32,383 nt of DNA from Bryobacterales bacterium (GCA_025350625.1 JANXXL010000033.1:1-32383); one strand, 5' to 3'. Positions 15,216 to 24,047 are shown, numbered from the stretch's first letter. Notes: generated by a model from the letters alone, not told the origin. Numbers and translations: made by a program.

Positions 15216-18200
15216 ACGGCCGGGTCCTTTAGGATTCGTTTCGCTGTGGCTGGTCGCGTGTTGCTTCACGCTGCCGGCGCAGGTTGTTCATAAAGTCGAT
15301 CCGCAAAAGACCGTCACCTTTGAAGTGGCCGGGGCCAGCGCCGCTTACAGTCTCGACGGCTCGCTCGCGGAAGCCAACGCCGAGAAGGGCGTAGTCTCGG
15401 TGACGGGCAAGCAACCCGGCGCTACCCATGTGGTGGTGGTCACGCCAGCGGGAGTCCAAACCTTTGAAGTCCAGGTGACCACGCCGCCCCCGCATTATCC
15501 CCCCGGCTTCGAGATGCCGGTAAGCGGCGCAGAGGGGGCCCAGAGCGGATATGTTGAAGGCCGCTACTATTCCACCCCGGCACAGATTCAAACGCAGCTC
15601 GACTTCGTCAAGATTCACGGCGACGACCGCACCCATGTGCACCTGGTAGAAACCAATTTGCTGGAGCCGCTTGACCAGGATCGGTCCCGAATCGCACTAT
15701 CCTCCGCCAGCTATCAAATCGTTACGCCGCGCCGTGACATCACACTGTTCGATAAGTATCTGGACGAATCCCAGCTCACCATTAATGGTTCGATCGTCCG
15801 CGGACTCCACTTTGCCCAGGACAACTGGTTTGTGCACGCGGGCTACACCAGCATCGCGACCTTTGAAGGGCTGTTTCTGCCTACCCAGCCCGAGCTGGTT
15901 ATCGGCGGCGGATACCGTAAGACGCTCACCGCGAATTCTTCGCTCACCGGTTCCTTTTATCAAGTGCGAATTCCCGCGTCGGATCTGTTGGGGCATTCCG
16001 GAAGCATCGGCGATGTGAGATACAAGTACGCTCCACGGGAAAACTTCTGGTTCACTGCGGATCTCGGCATCAGCCGCGGAATCGCAGGCGCAGGGCAGCT
16101 CTATTACCGGACCGAGCGCGATAGTATCACAGCCTTGGTCCGCTACATGCCGGAACAGTTTGCGTCCCTGGGCGCTAACAATTTTCGAGGCCTCCATACT
16201 GACGTTTCCTGGACCCGGCACGCCACCCCCAAATTCGAGTCGACGGCCACGTTCTACAACAACAATGTAGTGCTTCCGAATTTAAAGGAGACCACCATAT
16301 CAGGCGCGCTCAACCTGCGCTATCAGCTCACGCGGCGCTGGGCGGTTACCGGAGGCGCGATCGCGTCGACCTTCCAAACCCAGCTCCCACCGAGCGCCGC
16401 GATTCGAAGTTTCACATTACCCGCAGGGCTCGCTTTCCAGTCGCGGCATTTCGGGGCCAGCGGCCAATACCAGTTCGCGGTGACGCCCGGTCGCGAAAAC
16501 GGCAGCCAGCAGTCGCGGGTTTCCCTACATTCCGGATGGGGGGCGTTCAACTTCACCGGCTACGGCGAGCGCGATACCAACGCCCCAACGTTGAGTTTCA
16601 TCTTCGGCCAGGTAGCGGGATTGCAGCAGCTTCTGGCCCAGCAGGGCATTCAGGCGATCACTGTCCAGCAAATAGACCAGCTTTTGTCCAGCAACTCATA
16701 TCTGATCGCGGCCGGTTACATCAAGGGCGCCAGCATCAATCTGGTTCCGGTGCGAACCCAGCTCGGCGGAACGGCGGATTGGTCCAGCCGGGGCGCGCAT
16801 CGGAAGCAATTGAGTTACAGCGTTCTTTACAACAACAATCAGATGCTGCAGGGAAGCACGCAAGACCTGATCCATACGATTTCCTACTCTCAAAGGATCA
16901 CGCGCGCGGACGATATCTCGGCGGCGTGTTCGCTGCAGGGAGTGAAGAATCCCGGCAGCCCCCTGTTATATACGCCGGTCTGCTTCGTTGCCTGGAGGCA
17001 CCAGTTCGAACACGTTCCTTATTTGATAATCCCCGAACGCCGGGGCACCATCGCAGGAAAGATTTTTCGGGACGACCGTTCCTCGGGAGCTTGGGAGCCG
17101 GGCATGCCTCCCGTCGCCGAAGTCGAGGTGATGCTCGACGATCACCGGACAGTGTTGACCCGCGCTGACGGGTCTTACCGGTTCTCTAACGTGACCCGCG
17201 GGACCCACAGAATCGCGGCCAAATACCACTCGACGAAGCCGTTTTTCTTCACCACCGCTGCCGACACCAGCGTGGCGGAAAACGCCACCGTAAATTTCGG
17301 GATCGGCTACTCGCTATCCGGTTTAACAGCGCAGGTGCTGAACGACGCTGGTCAAGGGGTGCCCGGTGTCACGGTGTTGATCGCGGGAAAAGGACGAAAG
17401 TGGAGCGCGGTGACGGAGGGGGACGGCAGCTTTTTCCTGTCGGCGCTCGAAGCCGGCGACTACGGCGCGCAGGTCGATGAGGATTCGCTGCCTGTGGGTT
17501 ATTCCACGAAAGCGCTCATCGATCTGCCCAGCGTAACCGTGGGCGCTTCTTCGCCGGGCCGGGCCGCGTTCACGGTGCGCGCGCTCCGCAGCATTTCGGG
17601 AAGAGTTGTGCGCTACGACACTACGGCCTCCACTTACGTTCCCGTGGTGGACGCGAAAGTAGGTTTGCGGGAACCCGGTTTAACCGCCACCACCGACGTC
17701 GCTGGACGATATCTCTTCCGCGACCTGCCAATGGGAACGTACACCATATCCGTTCAGAATCAGGATGCCACGCCAGCCCGCACCGTTCGGCTGGGCGCGC
17801 TGCCGGTCGATTTGCAAAATATCGATTTTCAGATCAGCAAGCCCGGCACTCCTGATATACCGGCTGCCACAGTTGTACCTTCGGTCCGAACCGCAACCGC
17901 GCCCGCCAGACTCTCGGCGCAACAACACAATTCCGTGGGGCGCCAGCTCATTACAGCGGGCCGGTACGCGGAGGCCATCTCCGAACTGACCAAGGCCCTT
18001 CGCGTCGACCCGGATTTTGCCAAGGCACTGAACGCCCGCGGCTTTGCGCTCGCACTAACGCATGACTGGACCGGCGCCCTTGCCGATCTCAACCGCGCGA
18101 TTCAGGTTGATCCGCGATATGGGGACGCCTACAAGATTCGTGCAAACGTCAGGAGAAGCATGGGCGATGCGGCCGGCGCCGTGGCGGACTTAAGGAATTC

Positions 18201-18219
18201 TCAACAACTGGGCCGTTGA
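15187..18219 (+). CDS. Large outer-membrane barrel with pilus-assembly N-terminal domain, Cna-B-like repeats and TPRs (usher-like)
   Basis: 1010 residues from GTG 15187 (29-base overlap with the chaperone gene; TTG 15199 is an alternative). A signal peptide (LGFVSLWLVACCFTLPAQ) is followed at about 35-100 by a beta domain like the T2SS/T3SS pilus-assembly N-terminal domain of secretins: KTVTFEVAGASAAYSLDGSL, GVVSVTGKQPGATHVVVVTP, AGVQTFEVQVT. Residues about 110-615 alternate aromatic and polar residues like a large barrel. Three carboxypeptidase-regulatory/Cna-B-like domains follow (about 618-700, 708-795 and 802-880; for example TRADGSYRFSNVTRGTHRIA). TPR helices close the protein (about 910-1008; GRYAEAISELTKALRVDPDF). 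Position after chaperone and subunits matches an usher, but the sequence is not that of the FimD/PapC family as far as I can see. An alternative is a general surface-layer or adhesin exporter. Confidence 0.65.
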   Translation: MPGNLQFRNKRPGPLGFVSLWLVACCFTLPAQVVHKVDPQKTVTFEVAGASAAYSLDGSLAEANAEKGVVSVTGKQPGATHVVVVTPAGVQTFEVQVTTPPPHYPPGFEMPVSGAEGAQSGYVEGRYYSTPAQIQTQLDFVKIHGDDRTHVHLVETNLLEPLDQDRSRIALSSASYQIVTPRRDITLFDKYLDESQLTINGSIVRGLHFAQDNWFVHAGYTSIATFEGLFLPTQPELVIGGGYRKTLTANSSLTGSFYQVRIPASDLLGHSGSIGDVRYKYAPRENFWFTADLGISRGIAGAGQLYYRTERDSITALVRYMPEQFASLGANNFRGLHTDVSWTRHATPKFESTATFYNNNVVLPNLKETTISGALNLRYQLTRRWAVTGGAIASTFQTQLPPSAAIRSFTLPAGLAFQSRHFGASGQYQFAVTPGRENGSQQSRVSLHSGWGAFNFTGYGERDTNAPTLSFIFGQVAGLQQLLAQQGIQAITVQQIDQLLSSNSYLIAAGYIKGASINLVPVRTQLGGTADWSSRGAHRKQLSYSVLYNNNQMLQGSTQDLIHTISYSQRITRADDISAACSLQGVKNPGSPLLYTPVCFVAWRHQFEHVPYLIIPERRGTIAGKIFRDDRSSGAWEPGMPPVAEVEVMLDDHRTVLTRADGSYRFSNVTRGTHRIAAKYHSTKPFFFTTAADTSVAENATVNFGIGYSLSGLTAQVLNDAGQGVPGVTVLIAGKGRKWSAVTEGDGSFFLSALEAGDYGAQVDEDSLPVGYSTKALIDLPSVTVGASSPGRAAFTVRALRSISGRVVRYDTTASTYVPVVDAKVGLREPGLTATTDVAGRYLFRDLPMGTYTISVQNQDATPARTVRLGALPVDLQNIDFQISKPGTPDIPAATVVPSVRTATAPARLSAQQHNSVGRQLITAGRYAEAISELTKALRVDPDFAKALNARGFALALTHDWTGALADLNRAIQVDPRYGDAYKIRANVRRSMGDAAGAVADLRNSQQLGR

Positions 18220-18260
18220 AATCGCTTGCCTTTGTTCCCCTGAATCGGCTAAAGTTCTTC

Positions 18261-18755
18261 ATGCTCAAATTTTCCGTTGTCCCCTTGACCGGCCTCCTGC
18301 TGTTGGCGGGCTGCAATAGCGCTCCTCCGCCAGCCGCGGCTCCAGCGGTGGATGTGGCCGCCGAGCAGTCCAAAATCCGCGACATCGAATCCGGCTGGGT
18401 GCGGGAAGCCGCCGCCAAAGATGTCGAAAAGGCTGCGGGGCACTACACCGATGATGCTGTCTTAATCATCAGCGGTTCGCCCGCTGCCAAAGGTAAGGAC
18501 GCCATCCGGGGCGCTTGGAAGGCGTTGCTCGAAGACCCCAACGTCAAACTTACCTTTTCAGCCGACCGTGTCGAGCTCAGCGCGTCGGGCGACATGGCCA
18601 CTACCAAGGGCTCTTACACTTTGACTGTCACCAATCCTAAGACCAAGAAGCCCATCGAGGACAAAGGCAGCTACCTGACGGTCTATAAGAAGCAGGCCGA
18701 TGGCAGTTGGAAGGTGATCGAGGACGTGACAGCTTCGGAAATAGCGCCCAAATAG
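18261..18755 (+). CDS. Lipoprotein with SnoaL/DUF4440-like domain
   Basis: 164 residues from ATG 18261. The N-terminus MLKFSVVPLTGLLLLAGCNS is a textbook lipoprotein signal with lipobox LAGC. A short Pro/Ala linker leads to an NTF2-like fold: IRDIESGWVREAAAKDVEKA, HYTDDAVLIISGSPAAKGKD and AIRGAWKALLEDP, then YLTVYKKQADGSWKVIEDV at the end, the DUF4440/SnoaL pattern. Such domains bind small ligands, often without known catalysis. The frame is open back to TTG 18216, overlapping the barrel gene, but only the ATG gives the lipobox at a normal position. It follows the barrel gene by 41 bases and may be co-transcribed with it. Confidence 0.85.
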   Translation: MLKFSVVPLTGLLLLAGCNSAPPPAAAPAVDVAAEQSKIRDIESGWVREAAAKDVEKAAGHYTDDAVLIISGSPAAKGKDAIRGAWKALLEDPNVKLTFSADRVELSASGDMATTKGSYTLTVTNPKTKKPIEDKGSYLTVYKKQADGSWKVIEDVTASEIAPK

Positions 18756-18771
18756 CGCTTCTGGCCGGGCA

Positions 18772-19590
18772 CTACAAGTTATTCGCCGTCATCATCCAGC
18801 GGAACATGAATCCGAAGGCGATCGCCGTAAGCGCCACCGCCGCCATGCCGCCGATCCGCCAAATCTGTTCCGCCGAGCCCGTCAGGCGGGGCGTGCCGGC
18901 GATGTATGCCATCACGAATCCACCCGTGACGCCGCCGACGTGCGCAGCGTTATCGGTCGCCGGAAACAACGCCGACAAGATCAGCGCGTAAATCCCCCAC
19001 TGTAAATAGTGGGCCCGGATCGCCGCGCCATAGGATGACTTGTCCCGCACGCCCAGCGCGATCATCGCTCCTAGCAATCCAAAAATGCCCGCGGAGGAAC
19101 CCACAGACGCGATTCCCGGATTCCACAGGTAGCTCGCATAGAATCCCGTGATGGTGGATACAAAATAAAACACCAGGTAGCGGCTGGTTCCATAGCTTTC
19201 CTCCGTCGCCGCACCCAAATCGAACAGGACCCACGAATTCATCAGCAGGTGCAGAATCCCGCCATGTAGAAAACCGGCTGTCAGCAGCCGCCACCACTGC
19301 CCCTCCTGAATGAGAGGACCGAACTTCGCGCCAGCCTGAAACAGCGGAAGACCTCGGGCACCGGCGCCGGAAATTAACCCTGGCAGCTCCTCCGCCAGAT
19401 AGAAGCTGGCGTTGATCAGCAGGATCACGATGGTGGTGAACCGCGCGTGCGGGATCAAGCCGCCCAGAATTTCGGCGGGAGCGCGGCGGGCCGCGGCCGG
19501 AGCTTGCAGCTTTATCTCGCAATACGGGCAGACCTTGTCACTAGTGGTGATAAAGGCCCGGCAGTTGGGGCACATCCGGCGGGTTTCCAC
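18772..19590 (-). CDS. Rhomboid-family intramembrane serine protease with N-terminal zinc ribbon
   Basis: 272 residues from GTG 19590. A zinc ribbon, CPNC (residues 7-10) and CPYC (21-24), precedes six or seven membrane helices. The catalytic elements are visible: Asn118 in HLLMNSW of helix 2, the nucleophile Ser166 in VGSSAGIFGLLG of helix 4, and His217 in NAAHVGGVTGG of helix 6. It would cleave membrane-protein segments within the inner membrane; the substrate is unknown. The frame is open to a TTG at 19641, but the GTG is preferred because a TACAAT box (19597-19602) lies 6 bases before it, which would exclude the longer form. It ends 16 bases from the convergent lipoprotein gene and is divergent from the Mop fragment. 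Confidence 0.92.
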   Translation of the reverse strand: METRRMCPNCRAFITTSDKVCPYCEIKLQAPAAARRAPAEILGGLIPHARFTTIVILLINASFYLAEELPGLISGAGARGLPLFQAGAKFGPLIQEGQWWRLLTAGFLHGGILHLLMNSWVLFDLGAATEESYGTSRYLVFYFVSTITGFYASYLWNPGIASVGSSAGIFGLLGAMIALGVRDKSSYGAAIRAHYLQWGIYALILSALFPATDNAAHVGGVTGGFVMAYIAGTPRLTGSAEQIWRIGGMAAVALTAIAFGFMFRWMMTANNL

Positions 19591-19596
19591 GCACTC

Positions 19597-19602
19597 ATTG
19601 TA
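19597..19602 (-). promoter_or_regulatory. TACAAT -10 box immediately before the rhomboid start
   Basis: On the minus strand TACAAT is followed by GAGTGC and then GTG, the same 6-base spacing as at 9109-9121. It implies a leaderless or near-leaderless transcript. No -35 match is visible. Confidence 0.45.
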
Positions 19603-19625
19603 ACGGTCTCCGGGGTTTTCCCGGA

Positions 19626-19763
19626 ATGACTCTCGTGGCAACCTTAGAAAGCCAGGTCGAAAGTGTGATCACCCGCCGCAGCGCGGAAGACCTGGGCCTA
19701 AAGAAACGAGACAAAATCACCGTCGTCATCAAGTCGACCGAAGTGATGTTGCAAAAGAGCTAG
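19626..19763 (+). CDS. Short Mop/TOBE-like molybdate-binding domain, N-terminally incomplete
   Basis: 45 residues: MTLVATLESQVESVITRRSA then EDLGLKKRDKITVVIKSTEV and MLQKS. The stretch S-V-I-T-x-x-S-A-E-D-L-G-L-K then V-V-I-K-S-T-E-V-M-L is the characteristic C-terminal two thirds of molbindin (Mop) domains, which bind molybdate or tungstate oxyanions as oligomers. A full Mop domain is about 65-70 residues; the N-terminal strand with the 'ARN...G.V' pattern is missing and no in-frame upstream sequence restores it. No Shine-Dalgarno sequence is evident, and the region upstream is the divergent rhomboid start. It is either a remnant of a ModE- or ModC-type gene or a truncated molbindin. Confidence 0.6.
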   Translation: MTLVATLESQVESVITRRSAEDLGLKKRDKITVVIKSTEVMLQKS

Positions 19764-19783
19764 GTCGTTTCGCGCCCTTACAG

Positions 19784-19812
19784 AAAAAGGGCCGGGCAGA
19801 ACCCGACCCTTT
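19784..19812 (-). terminator. Intrinsic terminator of the htrA gene
   Basis: Arms 19802-19812 and 19786-19796 pair over 11 positions with one mismatch (AAAGGGTCGGG with CCCGGCCCTTT read on the minus strand) around a 5-base loop, and the minus strand continues into a run of five T. It lies 28 bases after the protease stop; it may also help stop readthrough from the other strand. Confidence 0.8.
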
Positions 19813-19839
19813 CACCTACCAGCCTTGCAGCGCCAGCCG

Positions 19840-21324
19840 TTACTTCGCTTGCACCGCGATATAGAACGTGTTGTCGCCGCGCTTCACCAGCAACAGCGTT
19901 GCAGCGTTGCTGACGTTGCGCATTGCGCGGTCGAAGTCCGCCACGCTCGAAACGCTAGCGCGATTCACTTCGAGGATGGTATCTCCCTCGCGCAAGCCGG
20001 CCACCGAAGCCGGGCTGCCTTGGTCCACATCGGTCACCACCACACCGCGGCCGCCCTTGGAAGACTCTACTGAGACGCCTTCGAGACTGCTGGTGGCGCC
20101 GCCGCCGCTTTCGTTGCCCTTCTCTGCGGCCTGGCCCAGGTTGGCCGGCATCTCCGCCAGCTTCACCGCCACATTCTTCTCCACGCCGTCATGCAACACG
20201 CGCATGTGAACCGTGGTTCCGGGAGCCGTCAGTGAAACCCGCATACGCAGTTGATTGCTGTCCTCCACCTTCTGCCCATTCAGATCGAGAATCATATCGC
20301 CGCGCTGCAAACCAGCCGCCGCTGCCGGAGCCCCCGCAGTCACATCGCCGACCAGGACGCCTTCGGTTTGCTTCGAGTGCAATGCCTGAGCCATCGCGGG
20401 CGTAATATCCTGCGGCAGCAAGCCCAGATAGCCACGCACCACTTTGCCGTGCTCCATTACTTGCGTCATCACGCTGCGGGCCAGGTTTGCCGGAACCGCG
20501 AAGCCGACGCCCTGGTTACCGCCGTTGTTGGCGAGAATAGCGGTGTTAATGCCGATCAGCTCACCGTGGGTGTTGAGCAGCGCCCCGCCGGAATTGCCCG
20601 GATTGATCGACGCATCCGTCTGGATAAAATCTTCATAATCTTCGATGCCCAATCCAGTGCGTCCCCGCGCGCTGACGATCCCCATGGTCACGGTCTGCTT
20701 CAGGCCGAACGGGCTGCCCATAGCCAGCACGACGTCGCCTACCCGCGCCTGCGATGAATCCGACAATGGAATCGTCGGCAAGTTAGTGGCGTCAACTTTT
20801 AACACCGCAATGTCGGTTTTCGAATCCGTGCCGATTAGCTTGGCCTTCATCTCCCGTTTGTTGTCGAACGTCACGGTGATGTCATCGGCCCCGTCAATCA
20901 CGTGATTATTGGTCAAGATGTAGCCGTCCGACCGCACGACCACGCCTGAACCCAAGCTGCGCTCATACTGTTTGCGCGGAGTGTTCGAGCCACGGCCCCG
21001 GTTGCGTCCGCTGTCAGGGCCTTCGAATTCCTGGCCGAAGAACTGTTTGAAGAACTGATCCATCTGCGGCAGGCCCTGGGCGCTCACCTTGCTTGCCTTG
21101 GATGAAGATATGTTCACCACCGCTGGCAGAGCTCTTTCTACGACGGGGGCGAAACTGGTTTCAATCGAGCCGGGTGTTACCACCGAAGGGGCGGCGGCGG
21201 CCACCGGCGCAAGTGCGGGAGGATGCGCGGCCCAGCCGCCGGAGCCGATCGCGGCCCCTACTCCTGCCGACACTAAACAAAATGCAAAGATCCTGCTTTC
21301 TTTCCAGAAGGTTTCAAATTTCAT
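19840..21324 (-). CDS. Periplasmic Do-like serine protease (DegQ/HtrA type)
   Basis: 494 residues. An N-terminal hydrophobic segment (FAFCLVSAGVGAAIGSGGWA) serves as signal or anchor. The trypsin-like domain shows His141 (ILTNNHVIDGADD), Asp171 (SKTDIAVLKVD) and Ser245 (NPGNSGGALLN). Two PDZ domains follow, about 290-385 (GYLGLLPQDITP, AAAGLQRGDMILDLNGQ) and about 405-490 (ASVAGLREGDTILEVNRAS). This is the normal size and layout of Do/DegQ proteases, which degrade or refold damaged envelope proteins. The gene is divergent from the tripartite exporter across 197 bases. ATG 21324 has AGAGGAG about 14 bases upstream, longer than usual. A clean terminator ends the gene, which is monocistronic. 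Confidence 0.95.
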   Translation of the reverse strand: MKFETFWKESRIFAFCLVSAGVGAAIGSGGWAAHPPALAPVAAAAPSVVTPGSIETSFAPVVERALPAVVNISSSKASKVSAQGLPQMDQFFKQFFGQEFEGPDSGRNRGRGSNTPRKQYERSLGSGVVVRSDGYILTNNHVIDGADDITVTFDNKREMKAKLIGTDSKTDIAVLKVDATNLPTIPLSDSSQARVGDVVLAMGSPFGLKQTVTMGIVSARGRTGLGIEDYEDFIQTDASINPGNSGGALLNTHGELIGINTAILANNGGNQGVGFAVPANLARSVMTQVMEHGKVVRGYLGLLPQDITPAMAQALHSKQTEGVLVGDVTAGAPAAAAGLQRGDMILDLNGQKVEDSNQLRMRVSLTAPGTTVHMRVLHDGVEKNVAVKLAEMPANLGQAAEKGNESGGGATSSLEGVSVESSKGGRGVVVTDVDQGSPASVAGLREGDTILEVNRASVSSVADFDRAMRNVSNAATLLLVKRGDNTFYIAVQAK

Positions 21325-21521
21325 GGTGTGGATGTCGCTCCTCTATCCAACCATTCAGACGAAACATCGCAATTTTGGTCACGCGATAAAAATAAAGCCC
21401 CCGTCCGCGGGGTAGGCCGCGCATCCCCAAGGCTCTGAACGCATCTAATAATGGCGGGTCTATCCACGAGGAGATTATCGCGTTCGACGAATCGGTGCTA
21501 GGTTGGTTTTAAGGGACTTGA
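21325..21521. promoter_or_regulatory. Divergent promoter region between htrA and the exporter operon
   Basis: 197 bases without a gene, serving both directions. It holds AAGGGA 7 bases before the TolC-like start, an AT-rich stretch (about 21383-21400), and a short inverted repeat CCCCG-4-CGGGG near 21406. I could not fix -35/-10 pairs or an operator for a local regulator, and no regulator gene is adjacent. Confidence 0.4.
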
Positions 21522-22847
21522 ATGCACAAACTTTTCATTTATATAGCTTTAGCGGGTCTTGGGCCACTCCTGGCGCAAACGCACCCCTCTCCGCGGAAGC
21601 TCTCTCTCGACGAAGCGATTCAGCTCGGTTTGAAGAATAATCTGCGCGCTTTGCAGGCCGAAACCAACAACAGTTCGGCGCGGATTGAGCGCATCCGCGC
21701 GCTGAGCGCTTTGCTGCCCACGGTGAACGGGAGCCTGGGCGAATACGTCCAGGAAAATAACCTGGCGACTTTCGGATTCCGTTTCCCTGGAGTTCCCAAT
21801 ATTATCGGTCCCTTTGGCTATTCCGACATCCGCGCGTCGGCTTCGATGAATCTTGTCGATTGGTCGGCGCGCAAGAATCTGCAAGCAGCCGGGCAGAATC
21901 AAAAGGCCACGGAACTCACTGCCCAAGACGCGCGCGACCTGGTAGTGGAGGCGGTAGCCAATTCCTACCTGAGCATCATTGCCGCCGGCGCGCGCGTCGA
22001 GGCGGCCCGCTCGGAGGTTTCCACCGCCCAAGCGCTCTATGAGCGCGCCCGCGATCAACACGCCGCCGGAGTCTCGCCCGCCATTGACGAGTTGCGTTCG
22101 CAAGTGGAGTGGCAAGCTCGCCAGCAGCAGCTATTGGCCTCCCAGAATCAGTTTGCGAAAGATAAACTTGCGCTCGCTCGCGTCACCGGCCTGCCGCCTG
22201 CGCAGGACTTCGACTTATCCGACACGGCGCCTTATGGTCCGCTCGAAGACCTCGCGCCCGAGCAGATGCTCGATCGCGCGCACCAGTCGCGCGGCGATTA
22301 TCTCAGCCTGAAGGCGCAGATCCAAGCCGCAGAAACCGCCCGCGAAGCCGCCCTCGCTGAGCGCTATCCCAAGCTTGCGCTCGAAGGAAACTACGGGGCC
22401 AATGGCGTGAACGTAGCCCAGTTGCATCCTACTTTCGCCTTCGCCGGATCGATCAAAGTCAACGTTTTCGACGGCGGCCGTATCCACGCCGATATTGCAC
22501 AATCCGATGTAACGATTCGCCAGCGCGAAGACGAAATCGCGGACCTGGACCGAAAGATCGACGTCGACATCCGCTCGGCATTGCTGGATCTTAAGTCGAC
22601 TCAGGAACAGGTTGCTGTGGCCCAACGCAATCTGGAAGTCGCTAGCGAAGCCCTGACCCAGGCGCGCGACCGCTTCGTCGCCGGGGTTACCGATAACATC
22701 GAGGTGGTTCAGACGCAGGACGCTGTCGCCAACGCCCAGGAAACTGTCATTTCCAGCATGTATGCGCACAATCTGGGGAAAGTCGCACTCGCGCGCGCCA
22801 TCGGGATGACCGAAATGAATTTGAAGCAGTTTATGGGGACCAAGTAA
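21522..22847 (+). CDS. TolC-family outer membrane efflux protein
   Basis: 441 residues with a signal peptide (MHKLFIYIALAGLGPLLAQ). The start of the mature protein, KLSLDEAIQLGLKNNLRALQ, is the standard outer-membrane-efflux motif. Long alternating helices follow with two pseudo-repeats (about 25-220 and 235-435), including AAETAREAALAERYPKLALE and the second-half helix SEALTQARDRFVAGVTDNIE. It would form the trimeric outer-membrane duct of a tripartite pump. AAGGGA lies 7 bases upstream of ATG. Its TAA is directly followed by the ATG of the fusion-protein gene, so duct, adaptor and pump are encoded in order as one operon. Confidence 0.95.
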   Translation: MHKLFIYIALAGLGPLLAQTHPSPRKLSLDEAIQLGLKNNLRALQAETNNSSARIERIRALSALLPTVNGSLGEYVQENNLATFGFRFPGVPNIIGPFGYSDIRASASMNLVDWSARKNLQAAGQNQKATELTAQDARDLVVEAVANSYLSIIAAGARVEAARSEVSTAQALYERARDQHAAGVSPAIDELRSQVEWQARQQQLLASQNQFAKDKLALARVTGLPPAQDFDLSDTAPYGPLEDLAPEQMLDRAHQSRGDYLSLKAQIQAAETAREAALAERYPKLALEGNYGANGVNVAQLHPTFAFAGSIKVNVFDGGRIHADIAQSDVTIRQREDEIADLDRKIDVDIRSALLDLKSTQEQVAVAQRNLEVASEALTQARDRFVAGVTDNIEVVQTQDAVANAQETVISSMYAHNLGKVALARAIGMTEMNLKQFMGTK

Positions 22848-24041
22848 ATGAAAAAGATCATCGGACTGGCAGTCGTGGCGATTCTGATCGGCGGCGGGTA
22901 CTACGTATGGCAGGAAATGCAAAAAAGCGAGAGCACGGACGACGCCGAAATCGATGGAAACGTCATCTCTATCAGCGCACGTGTGCCCGGTCACGTGACC
23001 GAAGTCCTGGTCGAGGACGAGCAGTTTGTTAACAAAGGCGATGTGCTGGTAAAACTCGATCCCAAGGATTTCGAGATTGCCGTCGAACGCGCCCAAGCCG
23101 ACTTGAACAATGAGCTCGCCAACCTGCAAACTTCGCGCAGCGATGTGCCGCTGGCCACTGCTACCACCGGTAGCGCGTTAAATGGAGCCAAATCCACCAG
23201 GCAGGAGGCTGCCGAAGCCATTACCTGGGCGGAACAGCAGCAGAGCGTTGCGCAGGCTCGTGTGAGTTCCGCGCAAGCCAATGTAAAAGTGGCGGAAGCC
23301 AATGCTACCAAGGCCGCGCAGGATGTCCAGCGCTATCAGGCCCTGGTCGCGAAGGACGAAATTTCAAAGCAGCAGTACGACCAAGCGGTAGCGGCTTCGG
23401 AAGCCGCCAAGGCTACGGTGGAGGCGCAGAAAGCGGCCGTGGTCGAAGCGCAACATGGAATCTCCGCGGCGGGAATCGCGATCGAGCAGGCTCGCGCGAA
23501 ACTGGGACACGCTGACGCCGAAGTGCAAAGCGCCATGACCGGTTCGCAGCAGGTCGCGATCACTCAAACCAAAGTTTCGGTGGCGCAGGCGAAAGTAGCG
23601 CAGCGCCAGGCGGATCTCGACCAGGCCCGTTTGAATCTCGAATACACCAGCATTGTTGCGCCTGCCAGCGGCATCATCGGCAAGAAGAACATCAACGTGG
23701 GACAGAACGTGGCCGCCGGCCAGCAGATGATGGCCATTGTTCCCATCGACAATCTGTGGGTCACTGCGAACTTCAAGGAAACGCAGCTCAAGAACATGCG
23801 GACGGGGCAAAAAGTAAAACTTAGTGTGGACGCTTACGGGCGCGATTATAGCGGAACCATCGAGCGTATCGCCGGCGCGAGCGGAGCCAAGTTCAGCCTG
23901 CTTCCGCCCGAAAACGCCACCGGAAACTTCGTAAAAGTTGTCCAGCGCATCCCCGTGCGCATCGCTTTCGATCCCGGCCAGGACCAGGATCATATCCTGC
24001 GCCCCGGAATGTCGGTGGTGCCTTCGGTACGTGTGCGCTAA
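22848..24041 (+). CDS. emrA: Membrane fusion protein, HlyD/EmrA family
   Basis: 397 residues. One N-terminal membrane helix (IIGLAVVAILIGGGYYVW) is followed by STDDAEIDGNVISISARVPG, the signature of EmrA-type adaptors (T-D-D-A-x-V/I-x-G). The first lipoyl half ends at KGDVLVKLDPKDFEIAVERA, a long Ala/Gln-rich coiled-coil hairpin spans about 80-250, and the second lipoyl half and beta-barrel include YTSIVAPASGIIGKKNINVG and NLWVTANFKETQLKNMRTGQ. It links the inner-membrane pump to the TolC-like duct. The ATG abuts the previous stop; the next gene follows after 6 bases. Confidence 0.95.
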   Translation: MKKIIGLAVVAILIGGGYYVWQEMQKSESTDDAEIDGNVISISARVPGHVTEVLVEDEQFVNKGDVLVKLDPKDFEIAVERAQADLNNELANLQTSRSDVPLATATTGSALNGAKSTRQEAAEAITWAEQQQSVAQARVSSAQANVKVAEANATKAAQDVQRYQALVAKDEISKQQYDQAVAASEAAKATVEAQKAAVVEAQHGISAAGIAIEQARAKLGHADAEVQSAMTGSQQVAITQTKVSVAQAKVAQRQADLDQARLNLEYTSIVAPASGIIGKKNINVGQNVAAGQQMMAIVPIDNLWVTANFKETQLKNMRTGQKVKLSVDAYGRDYSGTIERIAGASGAKFSLLPPENATGNFVKVVQRIPVRIAFDPGQDQDHILRPGMSVVPSVRVR

Positions 24042-24047
24042 CGTCGC

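Noticed and set aside
14409-15269. 286-codon open frame on the minus strand opposite the chaperone gene
   Set aside because: The plus strand encodes a recognisable signal peptide and Ig-like chaperone domains; the antisense product shows no domain or start context.
21403-21420. CCCCG...CGGGG inverted repeat as a terminator or operator
   Set aside because: Only 5 bp with a 4-base loop, no T tract, and no adjacent regulator gene; likely chance in GC-rich DNA.
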